Below, one piece after another: positions 38,119 to 48,554 of a stretch of DNA of 64,000 nucleotides. Numbering within the stretch: position 1 is the stretch's first letter; every line of letters starts with the position of its first letter. Below the pieces are notes generated by a model, which ran no database searches, was not told the DNA's origin, and saw only the letters and a program-made list of their open reading frames with translations. This DNA is from Cherax quadricarinatus (Eukaryota; Arthropoda; Malacostraca; Decapoda; Parastacidae). The DNA is taken from the NCBI RefSeq assembly GCF_038502225.1, contig NC_091341.1:5384525-5448524 (forward strand), read 5' to 3'. Both the position numbers and the translations under genes were made by a program.

Positions 38119-39119
38119 CATTAAGCTCTACACAAAACAAAATACTATCGGAGTAAAAGTCTGTCCTGTAATTTTTATCCTGTTCATTACCGTCTTCAAT
38201 ACGATGTTCGCATCTTCGTGGTATTTACAGCTGATTGATTCTTAAGCACTATCATCATAAACAGTTGTTATCATCATCATGATCATCATCATCAATGTGT
38301 TGCTGTCATTATCATTTTGTTGCTCTCTATAAATTCACTCACATATGAAAAATCACCAAAAATTAAAGCAAAAATCACCGAAAATTCCACGAACCCGAGG
38401 CTTAATTTCTTCCAAGTCTCTGGTTATAATTCACAGATAATTTAGAACAAGGAAATATTCGCAATATTTATGCAAAAAAAAATAGCGCAAGGGAGGTAAA
38501 GTAAAGGTAAATGAAAGGAGAAGAGGTAGAGGGAAAAATGGATAAGAGGAAAGGTACGAGAGATGATGGGAAAGTGAAAAATATGAAGTAAAAAAGGTTA
38601 AAAAAGGGGCTACGAGGGAAGATATATGATGAGATGTAAAGATAATGTGAGATAATGAAAGGAAGAAGAGAAAGATAAAGAAATATATGATAAGTAAGAG
38701 ACACAGAAACCTGAGGAAAAATAATACATGCGAGACAGAAAGACAAGGAAAGATAATTGAGAGATAAGAAAAGGAGTGAGATACAGGTATGGAGGGGTAA
38801 AGAAATGGGACAAGTGAGAGAGATAAAAGGGAGACCGGATTCCCATCCTCACTCCGGTCGTCACCTCACCAGGTTCAACACTAGTATTGTGTTTTATACC
38901 GCTGAATTTACACACAAAGAATTGTTATCCTATCTCGGCTCATTTCAAAGCCCAGCCGTATATAAGGTACACTGCCACTACCCAGGATGCCACCCACAAC
39001 AGTTGCAAACACCCAGATAACTTACTGCTGGGCGTAAAGGGGTAACAGGTGTAAGGAGGCAATCAGGTACCTTATTAACTACTACGGGAATAAGGACAGC
39101 TGGTGTAAGAAAACTAACT
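38119..39119. other. Unique interval with a purine-rich stretch
   Basis: 38470-38830 is GA-rich (GAAAGGA, GAGATAA words) without a fixed unit. The minus-strand frames there, rich in Ser, Phe and Leu, reflect this composition. ATCATCATCATGATCATCAT near 38273 is a short trinucleotide patch. No gene recognised. Confidence 0.45.
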
Positions 39120-39665
39120 CCCAGGTACCTGCAAGAGCTCGTCTTCCTTCTTAAGTGGGTGTGACTTGGACCTGCCTAACATTGGCCAGTAGGCCTGCAG
39201 TAGTGCTCCTTCCTTCTTAAGTAGGTGTGACTTGGACCTGCTTAACATGGGCCAGTATATAAATTAGACACATGTGCAACTCTTGGGTATCTTTATTGAG
39301 GAAACGTTTCGCCCCACACAGTGGCTTCATCAGTCCAATACAATGAAGAAACGTGAAGAACAGGAGGAGAATGAGGTAATCAGTCCCTCAACCTTGAGTC
39401 GATGTGGTCAGTCCATCAATCTTGAATAGAATACGGCATATGTGCGGAGAAGCAGCTTATAAACCGTAGGCAGGAGAGGTGCAGCAGTCGTAGGTGGTGT
39501 CACATTTGTCCACATTTGACGGTGTCGATTCTCTGAACCAGTCATCTGCAATGGGTCAGTAGGCCTGCAGTAGTGCTCCTTCCTTCTTAAGTGGGTGTGA
39601 CTTGGACCTGCCAAGCATGAGCCAGTAGGCCTGCAACAGTGCTTCTTTCCTATGTTCTCATGTAT
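39120..39665. repeat. Interspersed repeat cluster with AAACGTTTCGCC core
   Basis: Two forms occur. GGTGTGACTTGGACCTGCC with CCAGTAGGCCTGCAGTAGTG recurs at about 39158, 39228 and 39592, and resembles the end of a decapod interspersed repeat. Between them 39268-39560 contains CACATGTGCAACTCTTGGGT, ATCTTTATTGAGGAAACG, TTTCGCC and GTGGCTTCATCAGTCC. The same core occurs at 46545, 47079, 51600 and 57355. Non-coding. Confidence 0.7.
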
Positions 39666-39699
39666 CATGAAAAATGGCCTTGGTTTCCAGGTGTTCATC

Positions 39700-40878
39700 A
39701 TGGAACACAGGTTCATCGCTGGTGAACCTCAACACCACTGAGCTACGGGAACACAGGTTCATCGCTGGTGAACCTCACAACACCACTGAGCTACGGGAAC
39801 ACAGGTTCATCGCTGGTGAACCTTACAACACCACTGAGCTACGGGAACACAGGTTCATGGCTGGTGAACCTCAACACAATTGAGCTACGGGAACACAGGT
39901 TCATCGCTGGTGAACCTCACAACACCACTGAGCTACGGCAACACAGGTTCATCGCTGGTGAACCTCACAACACCACTGAGCTACGGCAACACAGGTTCAT
40001 CGCTGGTGAACCTTACAACACCACTGAGCTACGGCAACACAGGTTCATCGCTGGTGAACCTTACAACACCACTGAGCTACGGGAACACAGGTTCATGGCT
40101 GGTGAACCTCAACACCACTGAGCTACGGGAACACAGGTTCATCGCTGGTGAACCTCACAACACCACTGAGCTACGGCAACACAGGTTCATCGCTGGTGAA
40201 CCTCACAACACCACTGAGCTACGGCAACACAGGTTCATCGCTGGTGAACCTCACAACACCACTGAGCTACGGGAACACAGGTTCATCGCTGGTGAACCTT
40301 ACAACACCACTGAGCTACGGCAACACAGGTTCATAGCTGGTGAACCTCAACACCACTGAGCTACGGGAACACAGGTTCATCGCTGGTGAACCTCACAACA
40401 CCACTGAGCTACGGCAACACAGGTTCATCGCTGGTGAACCTCACAACACCACTGAGCTACGGCAACACAGGTTCATCGCTGGTGAACCTCACAACACCAC
40501 TGAGCTACGGCAACACAGGTTCATCGCTGGTGAACCTCACAACACCACTGAGCTACGGCAACACAGGTTCATCGCTGGTGAACCTCACAACACCACTGAG
40601 CTACGGCAACACAGGTTCATCGCTGGTGAACCTTACAACACCACTGAACTACGGCAACACAGGTTCATGGCTGGTGAACCTCAACACCACTGAACTACGG
40701 CAACACAGGTTCATAGCTTGTGAACCTCAACACCACTGAGCTACGGGAACACAGGTTCATCGCTGGTGAACCTCACAACACCACTGAGCTACGGGAACAC
40801 AGGTTCATCGCTGGTGAACCTCACACCACTGAGCTACGGGAACACAGGTTCATCGCTGGTGAACCTCACAACACCTCT
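39700..40878. repeat. 46/48-bp minisatellite with a hairpin in every unit, about 25 copies
   Basis: The unit contains CCACTGAGCTACGG(G/C)AACAC then AGGTTCATCGCTGGTGAACCT. The second part is an inverted repeat of 7-bp arms AGGTTCA and TGAACCT around a 7-nt loop. Unit length alternates between 46 bp (CTCAACACC) and 48 bp (CTCACAACACC), with CTTACAACACC as a further variant. Confidence 0.96.
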
Positions 40879-42033
40879 GTCTCAGTCTCTCCTTCCATTT
40901 TAACCTGTTGTTTCTTCCCTCTCCCACTTTCCTTGCGTTCTTCACGTCAACCCTTCCTTCTTATTTCTCCGTGACCCCTCTTCCCTTATTTTTGCGAAAT
41001 TCTTTTCTCCCCTACTCTATTCCATTGCCCGTTCCTCTTCCCCTCTCAGTTTTTCTTTTCTCTTTCCTCCATCCTTCCCCTTCCTTTTTTAATCTCTCTC
41101 TCTCACACCCTGGATGATGGGTGGAGAACAAGGTTTATCTTGCATGCTCACCACCACTACGTTAAGGCATAACGTGAGTTCTCACACCATCAAAACCGCT
41201 ACCACTATCCACCCCTCCCCTCACACCGATAACTCCCCACAACCCCTCTAACACCCCTCTCTCCCCATCACACTTCATACTTCCCCTCAACCCCGAACCA
41301 CCCCCCCCCCCTTTTAACACTCCCTTACCCTCCCTTGACTCATATAAACAACACCAGACCTACTAATCTAAGAGCTGGATATTAATTTGAGAATTCGCTG
41401 AAAGGGGGAATTTTGCTGACTAGCGGATGATGTGGAAGAGGAGGAAGGGAATGTTGGAGGAACTGAGAGAGACCGAGATAAATGTGAAGACAGAAAGGTA
41501 GAGAGGGAGAAGAGAGAGTGAGAGACTGGCAGTGTGAAAGGGAGAGAGAGCAATGACGAAGGAAGAAGAGAGTGGAAAGGGAGAAAATAATGGCTAGAAT
41601 GAGCAGTGACGAAAGGGGCGAGGGACAAGACGGAATAATGAAAAAAAAAAACGGCGTACAACAGGGGAGGGAAGAGTAAGGGAGTGAAGGGAAGGGGCAA
41701 GCAGGGAGGGTGAGGACAAGGGGGGTTGATTGAGAATAAAATGCAAAGGAGTAGATCATAAGTTATCCTACAGCTGGTTTTATCCTATCATTATCACACC
41801 TTGAACCTCGCCACCCCTTCCCCCTCACCCCCTTCCACCAGTCCCTCAGTCCCCCCCTTCCCTTCCTCTCCAACAAATCACCCCTCCCTCTTCCCCCCCC
41901 ATCCCCCCAACAAACGCTCACTGGAACAGCCAGAGTAATTGTCACGAAAGGTTGGTTGAGCTATTTAATTTACACCTCATATAAATATTTGTGTTAAACT
42001 CGTTGAGTTTCTCAAAGTGCAGAAAATAACAGA
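40879..42033. other. Low-complexity pyrimidine- and purine-rich interval
   Basis: 40880-41110 and 41180-41340 are CT-rich, 41410-41720 is GA-rich and 41800-41920 is C-rich. The Ser/Leu/Pro-rich frames follow from this. No gene recognised. Confidence 0.5.
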
Positions 42034-43342
42034 CCAGACAGCCACTTTGTCTCGCTGTTACCATGACAGCCACTTTGTCTCGCTGTTACCATGACAGCCA
42101 CTTTGTCTCGCTGTTACCTTGACAGCCACTTTGTCTCGCTGTTACCATGACAGCCACTTTGTCTCGCTGTTACCATGACAGCCACTTTGTCTCGCTGTTA
42201 CCATGACAGCCACTTTGTCTCGCTGTTACCATGACAGCCACTTTGTCTCGCTGTTACCATGACAGCCACTTTGTCTCGCTGTTACCATGACAGCCACTTT
42301 GTCTCGCTGTTACCATGACAGCCACTTTGTCTCGCTGTTACCATGACAGCCACTTTGTCTCGCTGTTACCATGACAGCCACTTTGTCTCGCTGTTACCAT
42401 GACAGCCACTTTGTCTCGCTGTTACCATGACAGCCACTTTGTCTCGCTGTTACCATGACAGCCACTTTGTCTCGCTGTTACCATGACAGCCACTTTGTCT
42501 CGCTGTTACCATGACAGCCACTTTGTCTCGCTGTTACCATGACAGCCACTTTGTCTCGCTGTTACCATGATAACCACCTTGTCTCGCTGTTACCATGATA
42601 ACCACCTTGTCTCGCTGTTACCATGATAACCACTTTGTCTCGCTGTTACCATGACAGCCACTTTGTCTCGCTGTTACCATGATAACCACCTTGTCTCGCT
42701 GTTACCATGATAACCACTTTGTCTCGCTGTTACCATGATAACCACCTTGTTTCGCTGTTATCATGATAACCACCTTGTTTCGCTGTTACCATGATAACCA
42801 CCTTGTCTCGCTGTTACCATGATAACCACCTTGTCTCGCTGTTATCATGATAACCACCTTGTCTCGCTGTTATCATGATAACCACCTTGTCTCGCTGTTA
42901 CCATGATAACCACCTTGTCTCGCTGTTACCATGATAACCACCTTGTCTCGCTGTTACCATGATAACCACTTTGTCTCGCTGTTACCATGATAACCACCTT
43001 GTCTCGCTGTTACCATGATAACCACCTTGTCTCGCTGTTACCATGATAACCACCTTGTCTCGCTGTTACCATGATAACCACCTTGTCTCGCTGTTACCAT
43101 GATAACCACCTTGTCTCGCTGTTACCATGATAACCACCTTGCCTCGTTTTTACCATGATAACCACCTTGTCTCGCTGTTACCATGATAACCACCTTGTCT
43201 CGCTGTTACCATGATAATCACCTTGTCTCGCTGTTACCATGATAACCACCTTGCCTCGCTTTTACCATGATAACCACCTTGCCTCGCTTTTACCATGATA
43301 ACCACCTTGTCTCGCTTTTACCATGATAACCACTACCTCAAA
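42034..43342. repeat. 28-bp minisatellite in two sequence blocks, about 46 copies
   Basis: Up to about 42565 the unit is GACAGCCACTTTGTCTCGCT plus GTTACCAT, almost without variation. From there it is GATAACCACCTTGTCTCGCT plus GTTACCAT, with more variation (TTTCGCT, GCCTCGCTTTT, GTTATCAT). The blocks interdigitate once at about 42650. Confidence 0.97.
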
Positions 43343-44230
43343 CTGTTGTCATGGCAAACACATTCGCTTCTATCAGTCTTTCACGGTTATTGTAAAGTTT
43401 TTCTCTGCTAGCGTAGCGGCTACCACCACCAGGCTAACAATAGCTGCTATTGGCAACAACAACAACACCATGTAATAAGTATACAAGTACATAAACATCA
43501 TTGAAGATAAACAAAGTTGAACTTCAGTCAAGGGATAAGTAAAGGTTAAATGGATCAGTGGAATTACGTATATCCGGTGTACACGTAATTATAAATGAAT
43601 CTCAACAAGGTTATCTCAGAGATATAATATTCCGAGTATATAGGATATATACACCGAGAGGTGTATTTCTCTCAACGTATATATGCTGAGAATTTACTTT
43701 TAATCCTTATTTTAGAGATTAAGGTATTCTTGTCTGGTGGCGAGGAAGTTACGTGCAACTTTAATGACTAGTGTAGTCGATAGACTCTAAACGCCAACTG
43801 ACCATTATTATCCGGGGACATGAAAATATTACAAAATAACATGGTGGGTAAAATAAATCACTCAAGTCCAACCTTGGACTAAGGTTTACCAATCGTGACA
43901 GACAACTAAAGTTCTCATCTTGGAGTCAGTTCTATACCGGACTTACAACCACACTTGCAAAAATAAAAACTGCACCGAGCACAATGAGGCTGTCTCCAGC
44001 CTCTGTAAATATTACAAGTCAGTCAAAACAATAATTGTAAGTAAACAACAATGTTTCGAGAGATAAATTAAATGGAAACACCGACAGGGAAATGTAAATC
44101 GACACACTAAGCTATGAGGCGTGAGTCCTCAGTCGCAGAAGCTCTGACTCTCATCTTTTACAGTCTCTCTACGATCCATGTTGGGGAGGGAAACCTTTAG
44201 CTTCATTGTCATCGTCTTTGATCTTTCACG
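43343..44230. other. Unique interval
   Basis: No gene or repeat recognised. The last part (from about 44090) may be the leader of the retrotransposon remnant that follows. Confidence 0.4.
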
Positions 44231-45690
44231 ATGAGCTACCCTAATCGCGTTGGAGCTGTGAATGACTCCTCAAAATTTGCACTTGCAACTGCCGTTATGG
44301 GTAGTTTGTAAGTGAAGTTTAACAGTATTCTGACGCTCCAGGACGCCTTTATTGTCGTGTGCAACGATGATGTTGAGGCTGAAATCCTACTCACCTCCGC
44401 CGCCACGACGACTCTCACTGACCGAGGCTTTACAGTCATGTCCTCTCCGACTTTAAGGTCATCAATGGGTTGTGAAGTAAGAAGTTTGTCCAGTCTCATG
44501 AAGAAGACAGTCCTCTTGGCCCTTAAGACCGCCATGGAAAAGCAGAACCCCTGGGCTACACTGGAGCGCATTACCAAAATCTCTACTGCTTGATCCATGT
44601 TAAAAATCGCTTTTACTGATGTGAACATGGCTGCCCATGCTGTGGCTTTGAGTCTGGCCATCTATTATTACTTCATAAGCCCCAGTTATATTGAAGCAGA
44701 AAGGTACCACCTTATCCCACACTGCTGGAATTGCTATTCTTCTATGCACAGCACTAAGGACTGCCCCATTAAGGATACGAAGTTCTGTACGACCTGTGAT
44801 TGTGAGGGGTCACGATTTCAAAACCTGCTCCACCACCACTCCACCAACACCATCTTGCCTGAATTGCAAGAGCAACCACCACTCTCTTGCTGCAAAATGT
44901 CCTACTGGGCGTGAAAAATTGAAAAAAAATTCAAGAAGCAGCACAGAAAAAGTCCGCGTCCAGATCTCCCAACAAATTACAAACTGATACCACTAAACTT
45001 CTCCAGGCTACTCAACCCTTCAGCACCACCTTCATACCTGACTGTGACTCAACCAAAATTTACTACTGTATGGTGTATGCCAATATGCAGAATATGGCTC
45101 TCCCTGGAACCTTCAACACCACCATTAATGAGCTCTTCAGGCTGAACAACATGCCAGAGTTTACTTTCCCTGCTTCCCCACCTTCTTCAGCCATACTCAA
45201 GACCACCTCAAATAATGTCAATGTTTCCACACCAGTAAGCTCCTCTCAAACAGCTCCACTACCACCACCGCCTTCACGTGACGAGACTCCTCCAAATTCC
45301 ACCAATGAGAGGCCACCATCGACTTCTTCCACCACTACTGCAATGGACCAATCAGCCAGCACCGTCGTAGACTCGCCCTCTGTATCCTCTTTTGAGGAAG
45401 AGAAGGAAGATGTTGATTACTCCTGCACCAGTTCACCTACTTGGGACAACCTGACTTTCTACACATCTTTGAATGAGGACACAGTGATCCGCACAGAACT
45501 GTACAAAGGGCTCTGTGCAGAGTCTGTAAAATTCGCTTGTGAGACTCCACACCATTTCACTCTTACCCAAGTTCTGGAGTTAATAAAACCACTCCGTTTT
45601 ACTTTTGGTAATAAAACAAAACTGTACCACCTCTCCAGAACTAATTTCAAAAAATTTGTAAACGGCTCTTCCTCAAATGCTGCACGCTAA
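44231..45690 (+). pseudogene. Decayed ORF1 (gag-like, zinc-knuckle) of a jockey-type LINE
   Basis: From MSYPNRVGAVNDSS the frame follows an ORF1-like protein, with in-frame stops near 44311 and 44591. It continues as MLKIAFTDVNMAAHAV and ISPSYIEAERYHLIPHCWNC, then shifts frame near 44805 into GHDFKTC and CLNCKSNHHSLAAKCP. The Cys/His pattern fits three CCHC-type zinc knuckles, which bind element RNA. Another shift at about 44985 leads to a Ser/Thr/Pro-rich segment and an acidic tail ending with TAA at 45688. Nothing recognisable as ORF2 follows. Two stops and two shifts make it non-functional. Confidence 0.75.
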
Positions 45691-46544
45691 ATAACACCGA
45701 GCTGTGCCTGTTGTCCCCACCTGCCTCCCCTCCTGTAACCAAGCCTGCTGCATGATACCCAAGAATCAAAACTTTCACCAACTAGGAACGATGCATTCTC
45801 ATCCTCAGACTACCCCGCCTGCTTCTCCAGTCTTCCACACGAGCACCTAGCTGCTGGGTTAGCCCTGCCACTATCTCTTCTACTCATAACCTTCCTCTCA
45901 CCAATCTACTCTTCCCCTATTCCCACTTCCCCTAAACTTTCTTGTCTTGTCTTGTCTTGCCTCGTGAGCGGACACTGAATGAATCTCTGCCTCTCTCTCA
46001 AGCTTGTGACATTATAAGTCCACAGAGAGCATAGCTATATATCTCCACAAATGGCAGCGTCCCAGACTCCACTGGTGGACTGTCTGAATATATCCCATGT
46101 ACTAAACTGGCATAAAATATGACAAAAATCCCCAGGCTTCCAAAATAAGACAGTGTTAAAAATGTGTTTGTGCGGAGTCAGCTAGGTGTAAAAATGTGCA
46201 TCCTACTCCTGGTATGTCTGGAGGCTGAGGGTTTCAAACTGTATCAGGGACAACGGGGAAGGGGAGGCATCTCACAACCTCATAATGACTTGGCCAAAAA
46301 AGGTGACAAAAACACACCTCAGTCACTTCCACTAATTATCTGGTAATTTTAACAAAATTTTGTAAAACTTGTGCATGATCTACTATATTCAATGCATGAC
46401 GCTAATGTAATTGAATATTATAGTTCTAAGAATGATACCAAATGCTAATACAGATAACTGCAATCATATATTAAGCAAATATATATTATTATACAAGTTG
46501 TATATAAATGGTATTTAATACCGACATAATGAAAATTAAACAGA
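45691..46544. other. Interval downstream of the ORF1 remnant
   Basis: The first roughly 300 bp may belong to the same LINE remnant, including a TCTTGTCTTGTCTTG patch near 45950. The rest is unique and AT-rich, with no gene recognised. Confidence 0.4.
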
Positions 46545-46825
46545 TGTACAACATCTGGGTATCTTTATTGTAAACGTTTCGCCATCCAGTGGCTTTATCT
46601 CTACAAATTCAAGGACATAATTGGAAGACAGGAGAATTATATACAGATGAGGTTATCAGTCCCTCAGCCTCGGAGGTGGTGTGAAGAATACTGCATATAG
46701 TTCTCCTGTCTTCCAGATATGTCCTTGAATTTGTATTGATGGCTAAACGTCTACAATAAAAATACCCACAAAATGGATGGTGAAACATCTACAGTAAAGT
46801 TACCCAGACATTGCACATGTGTCTG
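46545..46825. mobile_element. Imperfect inverted-repeat element with AAACGTTTCGCC core
   Basis: Left side ATGTACAACATCTGGGTATC, TTTATTGTAAACGTTTCGCC. Right side contains complementary GGTGAAACATCTACAGTAAAG, TTACCCAGACATTGCACATG. The halves pair imperfectly. Similar in layout to the copies at 47079 and 57355. Confidence 0.65.
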
Positions 46826-47078
46826 ATTTTTATCATTATTAAACAAGTTCGGTATTATTTCAGCTAATTCTAATAATAATAAAAAGAGCTTTGTATATAC
46901 CTTATATACCAATAGCAGAATATACCGACATGTGTGCGGTTTATGGAATTTTATAGAGGGAGCGTTTCGTTCACCAGGGACTCTATCAGTTCCCACAGAG
47001 GCTAATAAAGAGAGCATACATATAGAGAAGAAGACGTGAGGTGAGATATAGAGCTGGGCGAGAAACATCACCTGTCGT
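46826..47078. other. Spacer with a GCGTTTCG-containing stretch
   Basis: AGAGGGAGCGTTTCGTTCAC at about 46957 and TCTATCAGTTCCCACAGAGG resemble the AACGTTTCG family but are too short to define an element. Confidence 0.35.
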
Positions 47079-47480
47079 GATAAATTAGACACATGTGCAA
47101 CACTTGGGTATCTTTATTGAGAAAACGTTTCGCCACACAGTGGCGAAACAGCCTTGAGCCGATGTAATCAGTCCGTCAATCTTTCAAGATTGATGGAACG
47201 GTTACATCGACTCAAGGTTGAGGGACTGATTACCTGAAACTCCTGATTTTCACCATCATCCTTTGTATGGACTGATGAAGTCACTGTGTGGAGAAAGGTT
47301 TCCCCAATTAAGATACCCAAGTGTTGCACACGTGTCTAATTTATCAACTTGTCGGTTCTCCGAACCATTTATCTACATCACCTGTCGTGGTGTGACTCAG
47401 TCAAGCGGTACATCAAACGCTATAAAATTAGAATGGGCCAGTAGGCCGACTGCAGTGCTCCTTCCTAGATCTTTACATAA
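47079..47480. mobile_element. Inverted-repeat element with AAACGTTTCGCC core and tail
   Basis: Left arm begins GATAAATTAGACACATGTGC and contains TCTTTATTGAGAAAACG, TTTCGCCACACAGTG. Right arm (about 47283-47345) contains the complement GTGTTGCACACGTGTCTAAT, TTATC. The tail, reading CTTGTCGGTTCTCCGAACCA and GGGCCAGTAGGCCGACTGCA, matches the repeat at 39120-39665. No coding capacity. Confidence 0.75.
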
Positions 47481-47689
47481 ATAGCAGTATCATGTCTGAT
47501 GAGAATAAGTTTGGCCAGTGTTCCTGAAATTCTGAATTATCCTGATTGCTGTGTGACGGTGTTAGTGGTGGCCATCAGGGCTGATTCCAAGTACTGCCAA
47601 CTGTAATTGTCTGCTTCTTTGATAACTTGTATGAGGTCGGGGAAGCTCATCAGATGGTTTCCGTGTTACAGTGAATAGCACAAGTAAAC

Positions 47690-47780
47690 CATACCCCCGG
47701 CCGGGATTGAACCCGCGGTCATAGAGTCAAAACTCCAGCCCGTCGCGTTAGCCACTAGACCAGCTAGCCACAATAAGATT
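47690..47780 (-). mobile_element. tRNA-derived SINE head (second type)
   Basis: Minus strand reads TGGTCTAGTGGCTAACGCG (box A-like) and, about 40 bp on, GGTTCAATCCC (box B-like, 47703-47713), with CGGCCGGGGGTATGG after it. Spacing and boxes fit a tRNA-related pol III promoter. There is no proper cloverleaf end, so I call a SINE rather than a tRNA gene. It differs from the SINE at 20602-21610. Confidence 0.6.
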
Positions 47781-47799
47781 CATCCAACTAGGTATATTT

Positions 47800-48540
47800 C
47801 TACACCATAGGAAAGTTAGCATAGGCACCTCTGTGACCACAAATGCAAGTTTTTACAGACGAATCTCCAGCTAGCGTGGCCGTGACGAACTCTAGCTCAA
47901 GTCCCTTCACTGCCGTCAACATGACTCAAGAAAGCACAAGTGTTATGTGAGTCTTCTAACAGGCGTTCCTGTGTTCGTTGATCCTCGCGTTCACATTTCC
48001 TGGAGATTGTACCCAGGTAAAACTATCACAACGTTCGTAGACGACAGAAGGTTACGGTTCTCTTTTTAACCGAGTCTTTTTTAATGTTGGAAGCTATGTT
48101 GCCAGCGTTAGCGTTGGCTTTGGCTAAGAATATGAAAAGGTTATTGCTTGTGATGTCGACAAGTTGAACTATGAATCTTCTGGGGAAAAGAATCCTGTCT
48201 GGCGTTGTAGTATTTTCTCAGCTTTTCTTAGTATAGTCACATTTTTGGAGGATTCCACGCGTAGAATAGATTCTGTGAACTCTTACATGCTTTGATCTAT
48301 TGTTGATCTATTGTGATTTAGTAAATTATTTTTGTTGGTGAGGTCTGAGGTGTTTGTCTTCTCTTTTGCAGATCGTGACACCCAGGAAGGAAATCTGGTC
48401 TTTTTTCTTTTCTTTTTTGGGGGTAAATTTTTTGAAGGTTCTTGGGTGCTGAAGCGTTGTGAAGCGATGATCAGGATACCGTCAACGTATCAAAGCCGTG
48501 ATACCTCTCAAGAAATGTAGACCGTTAACCTCTCCTCCAC
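47800..48540 (-). other. Unassigned interval, possible decayed retroelement
   Basis: On the minus strand a short stretch reads NVNARINEHRNAC at about 47960-48010, reminiscent of the R-I-x-E-H pattern of GIY-YIG nucleases in Penelope-like elements. It is broken by stops and too short to be sure. Confidence 0.2.
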
Positions 48541-48554
48541 AAGTTGAATGTACA

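Noticed and set aside
47690..47780. A functional tRNA gene
   Set aside because: Box A and B words are present, but the flanks do not form an acceptor stem, and the word pattern fits a tRNA-derived SINE.
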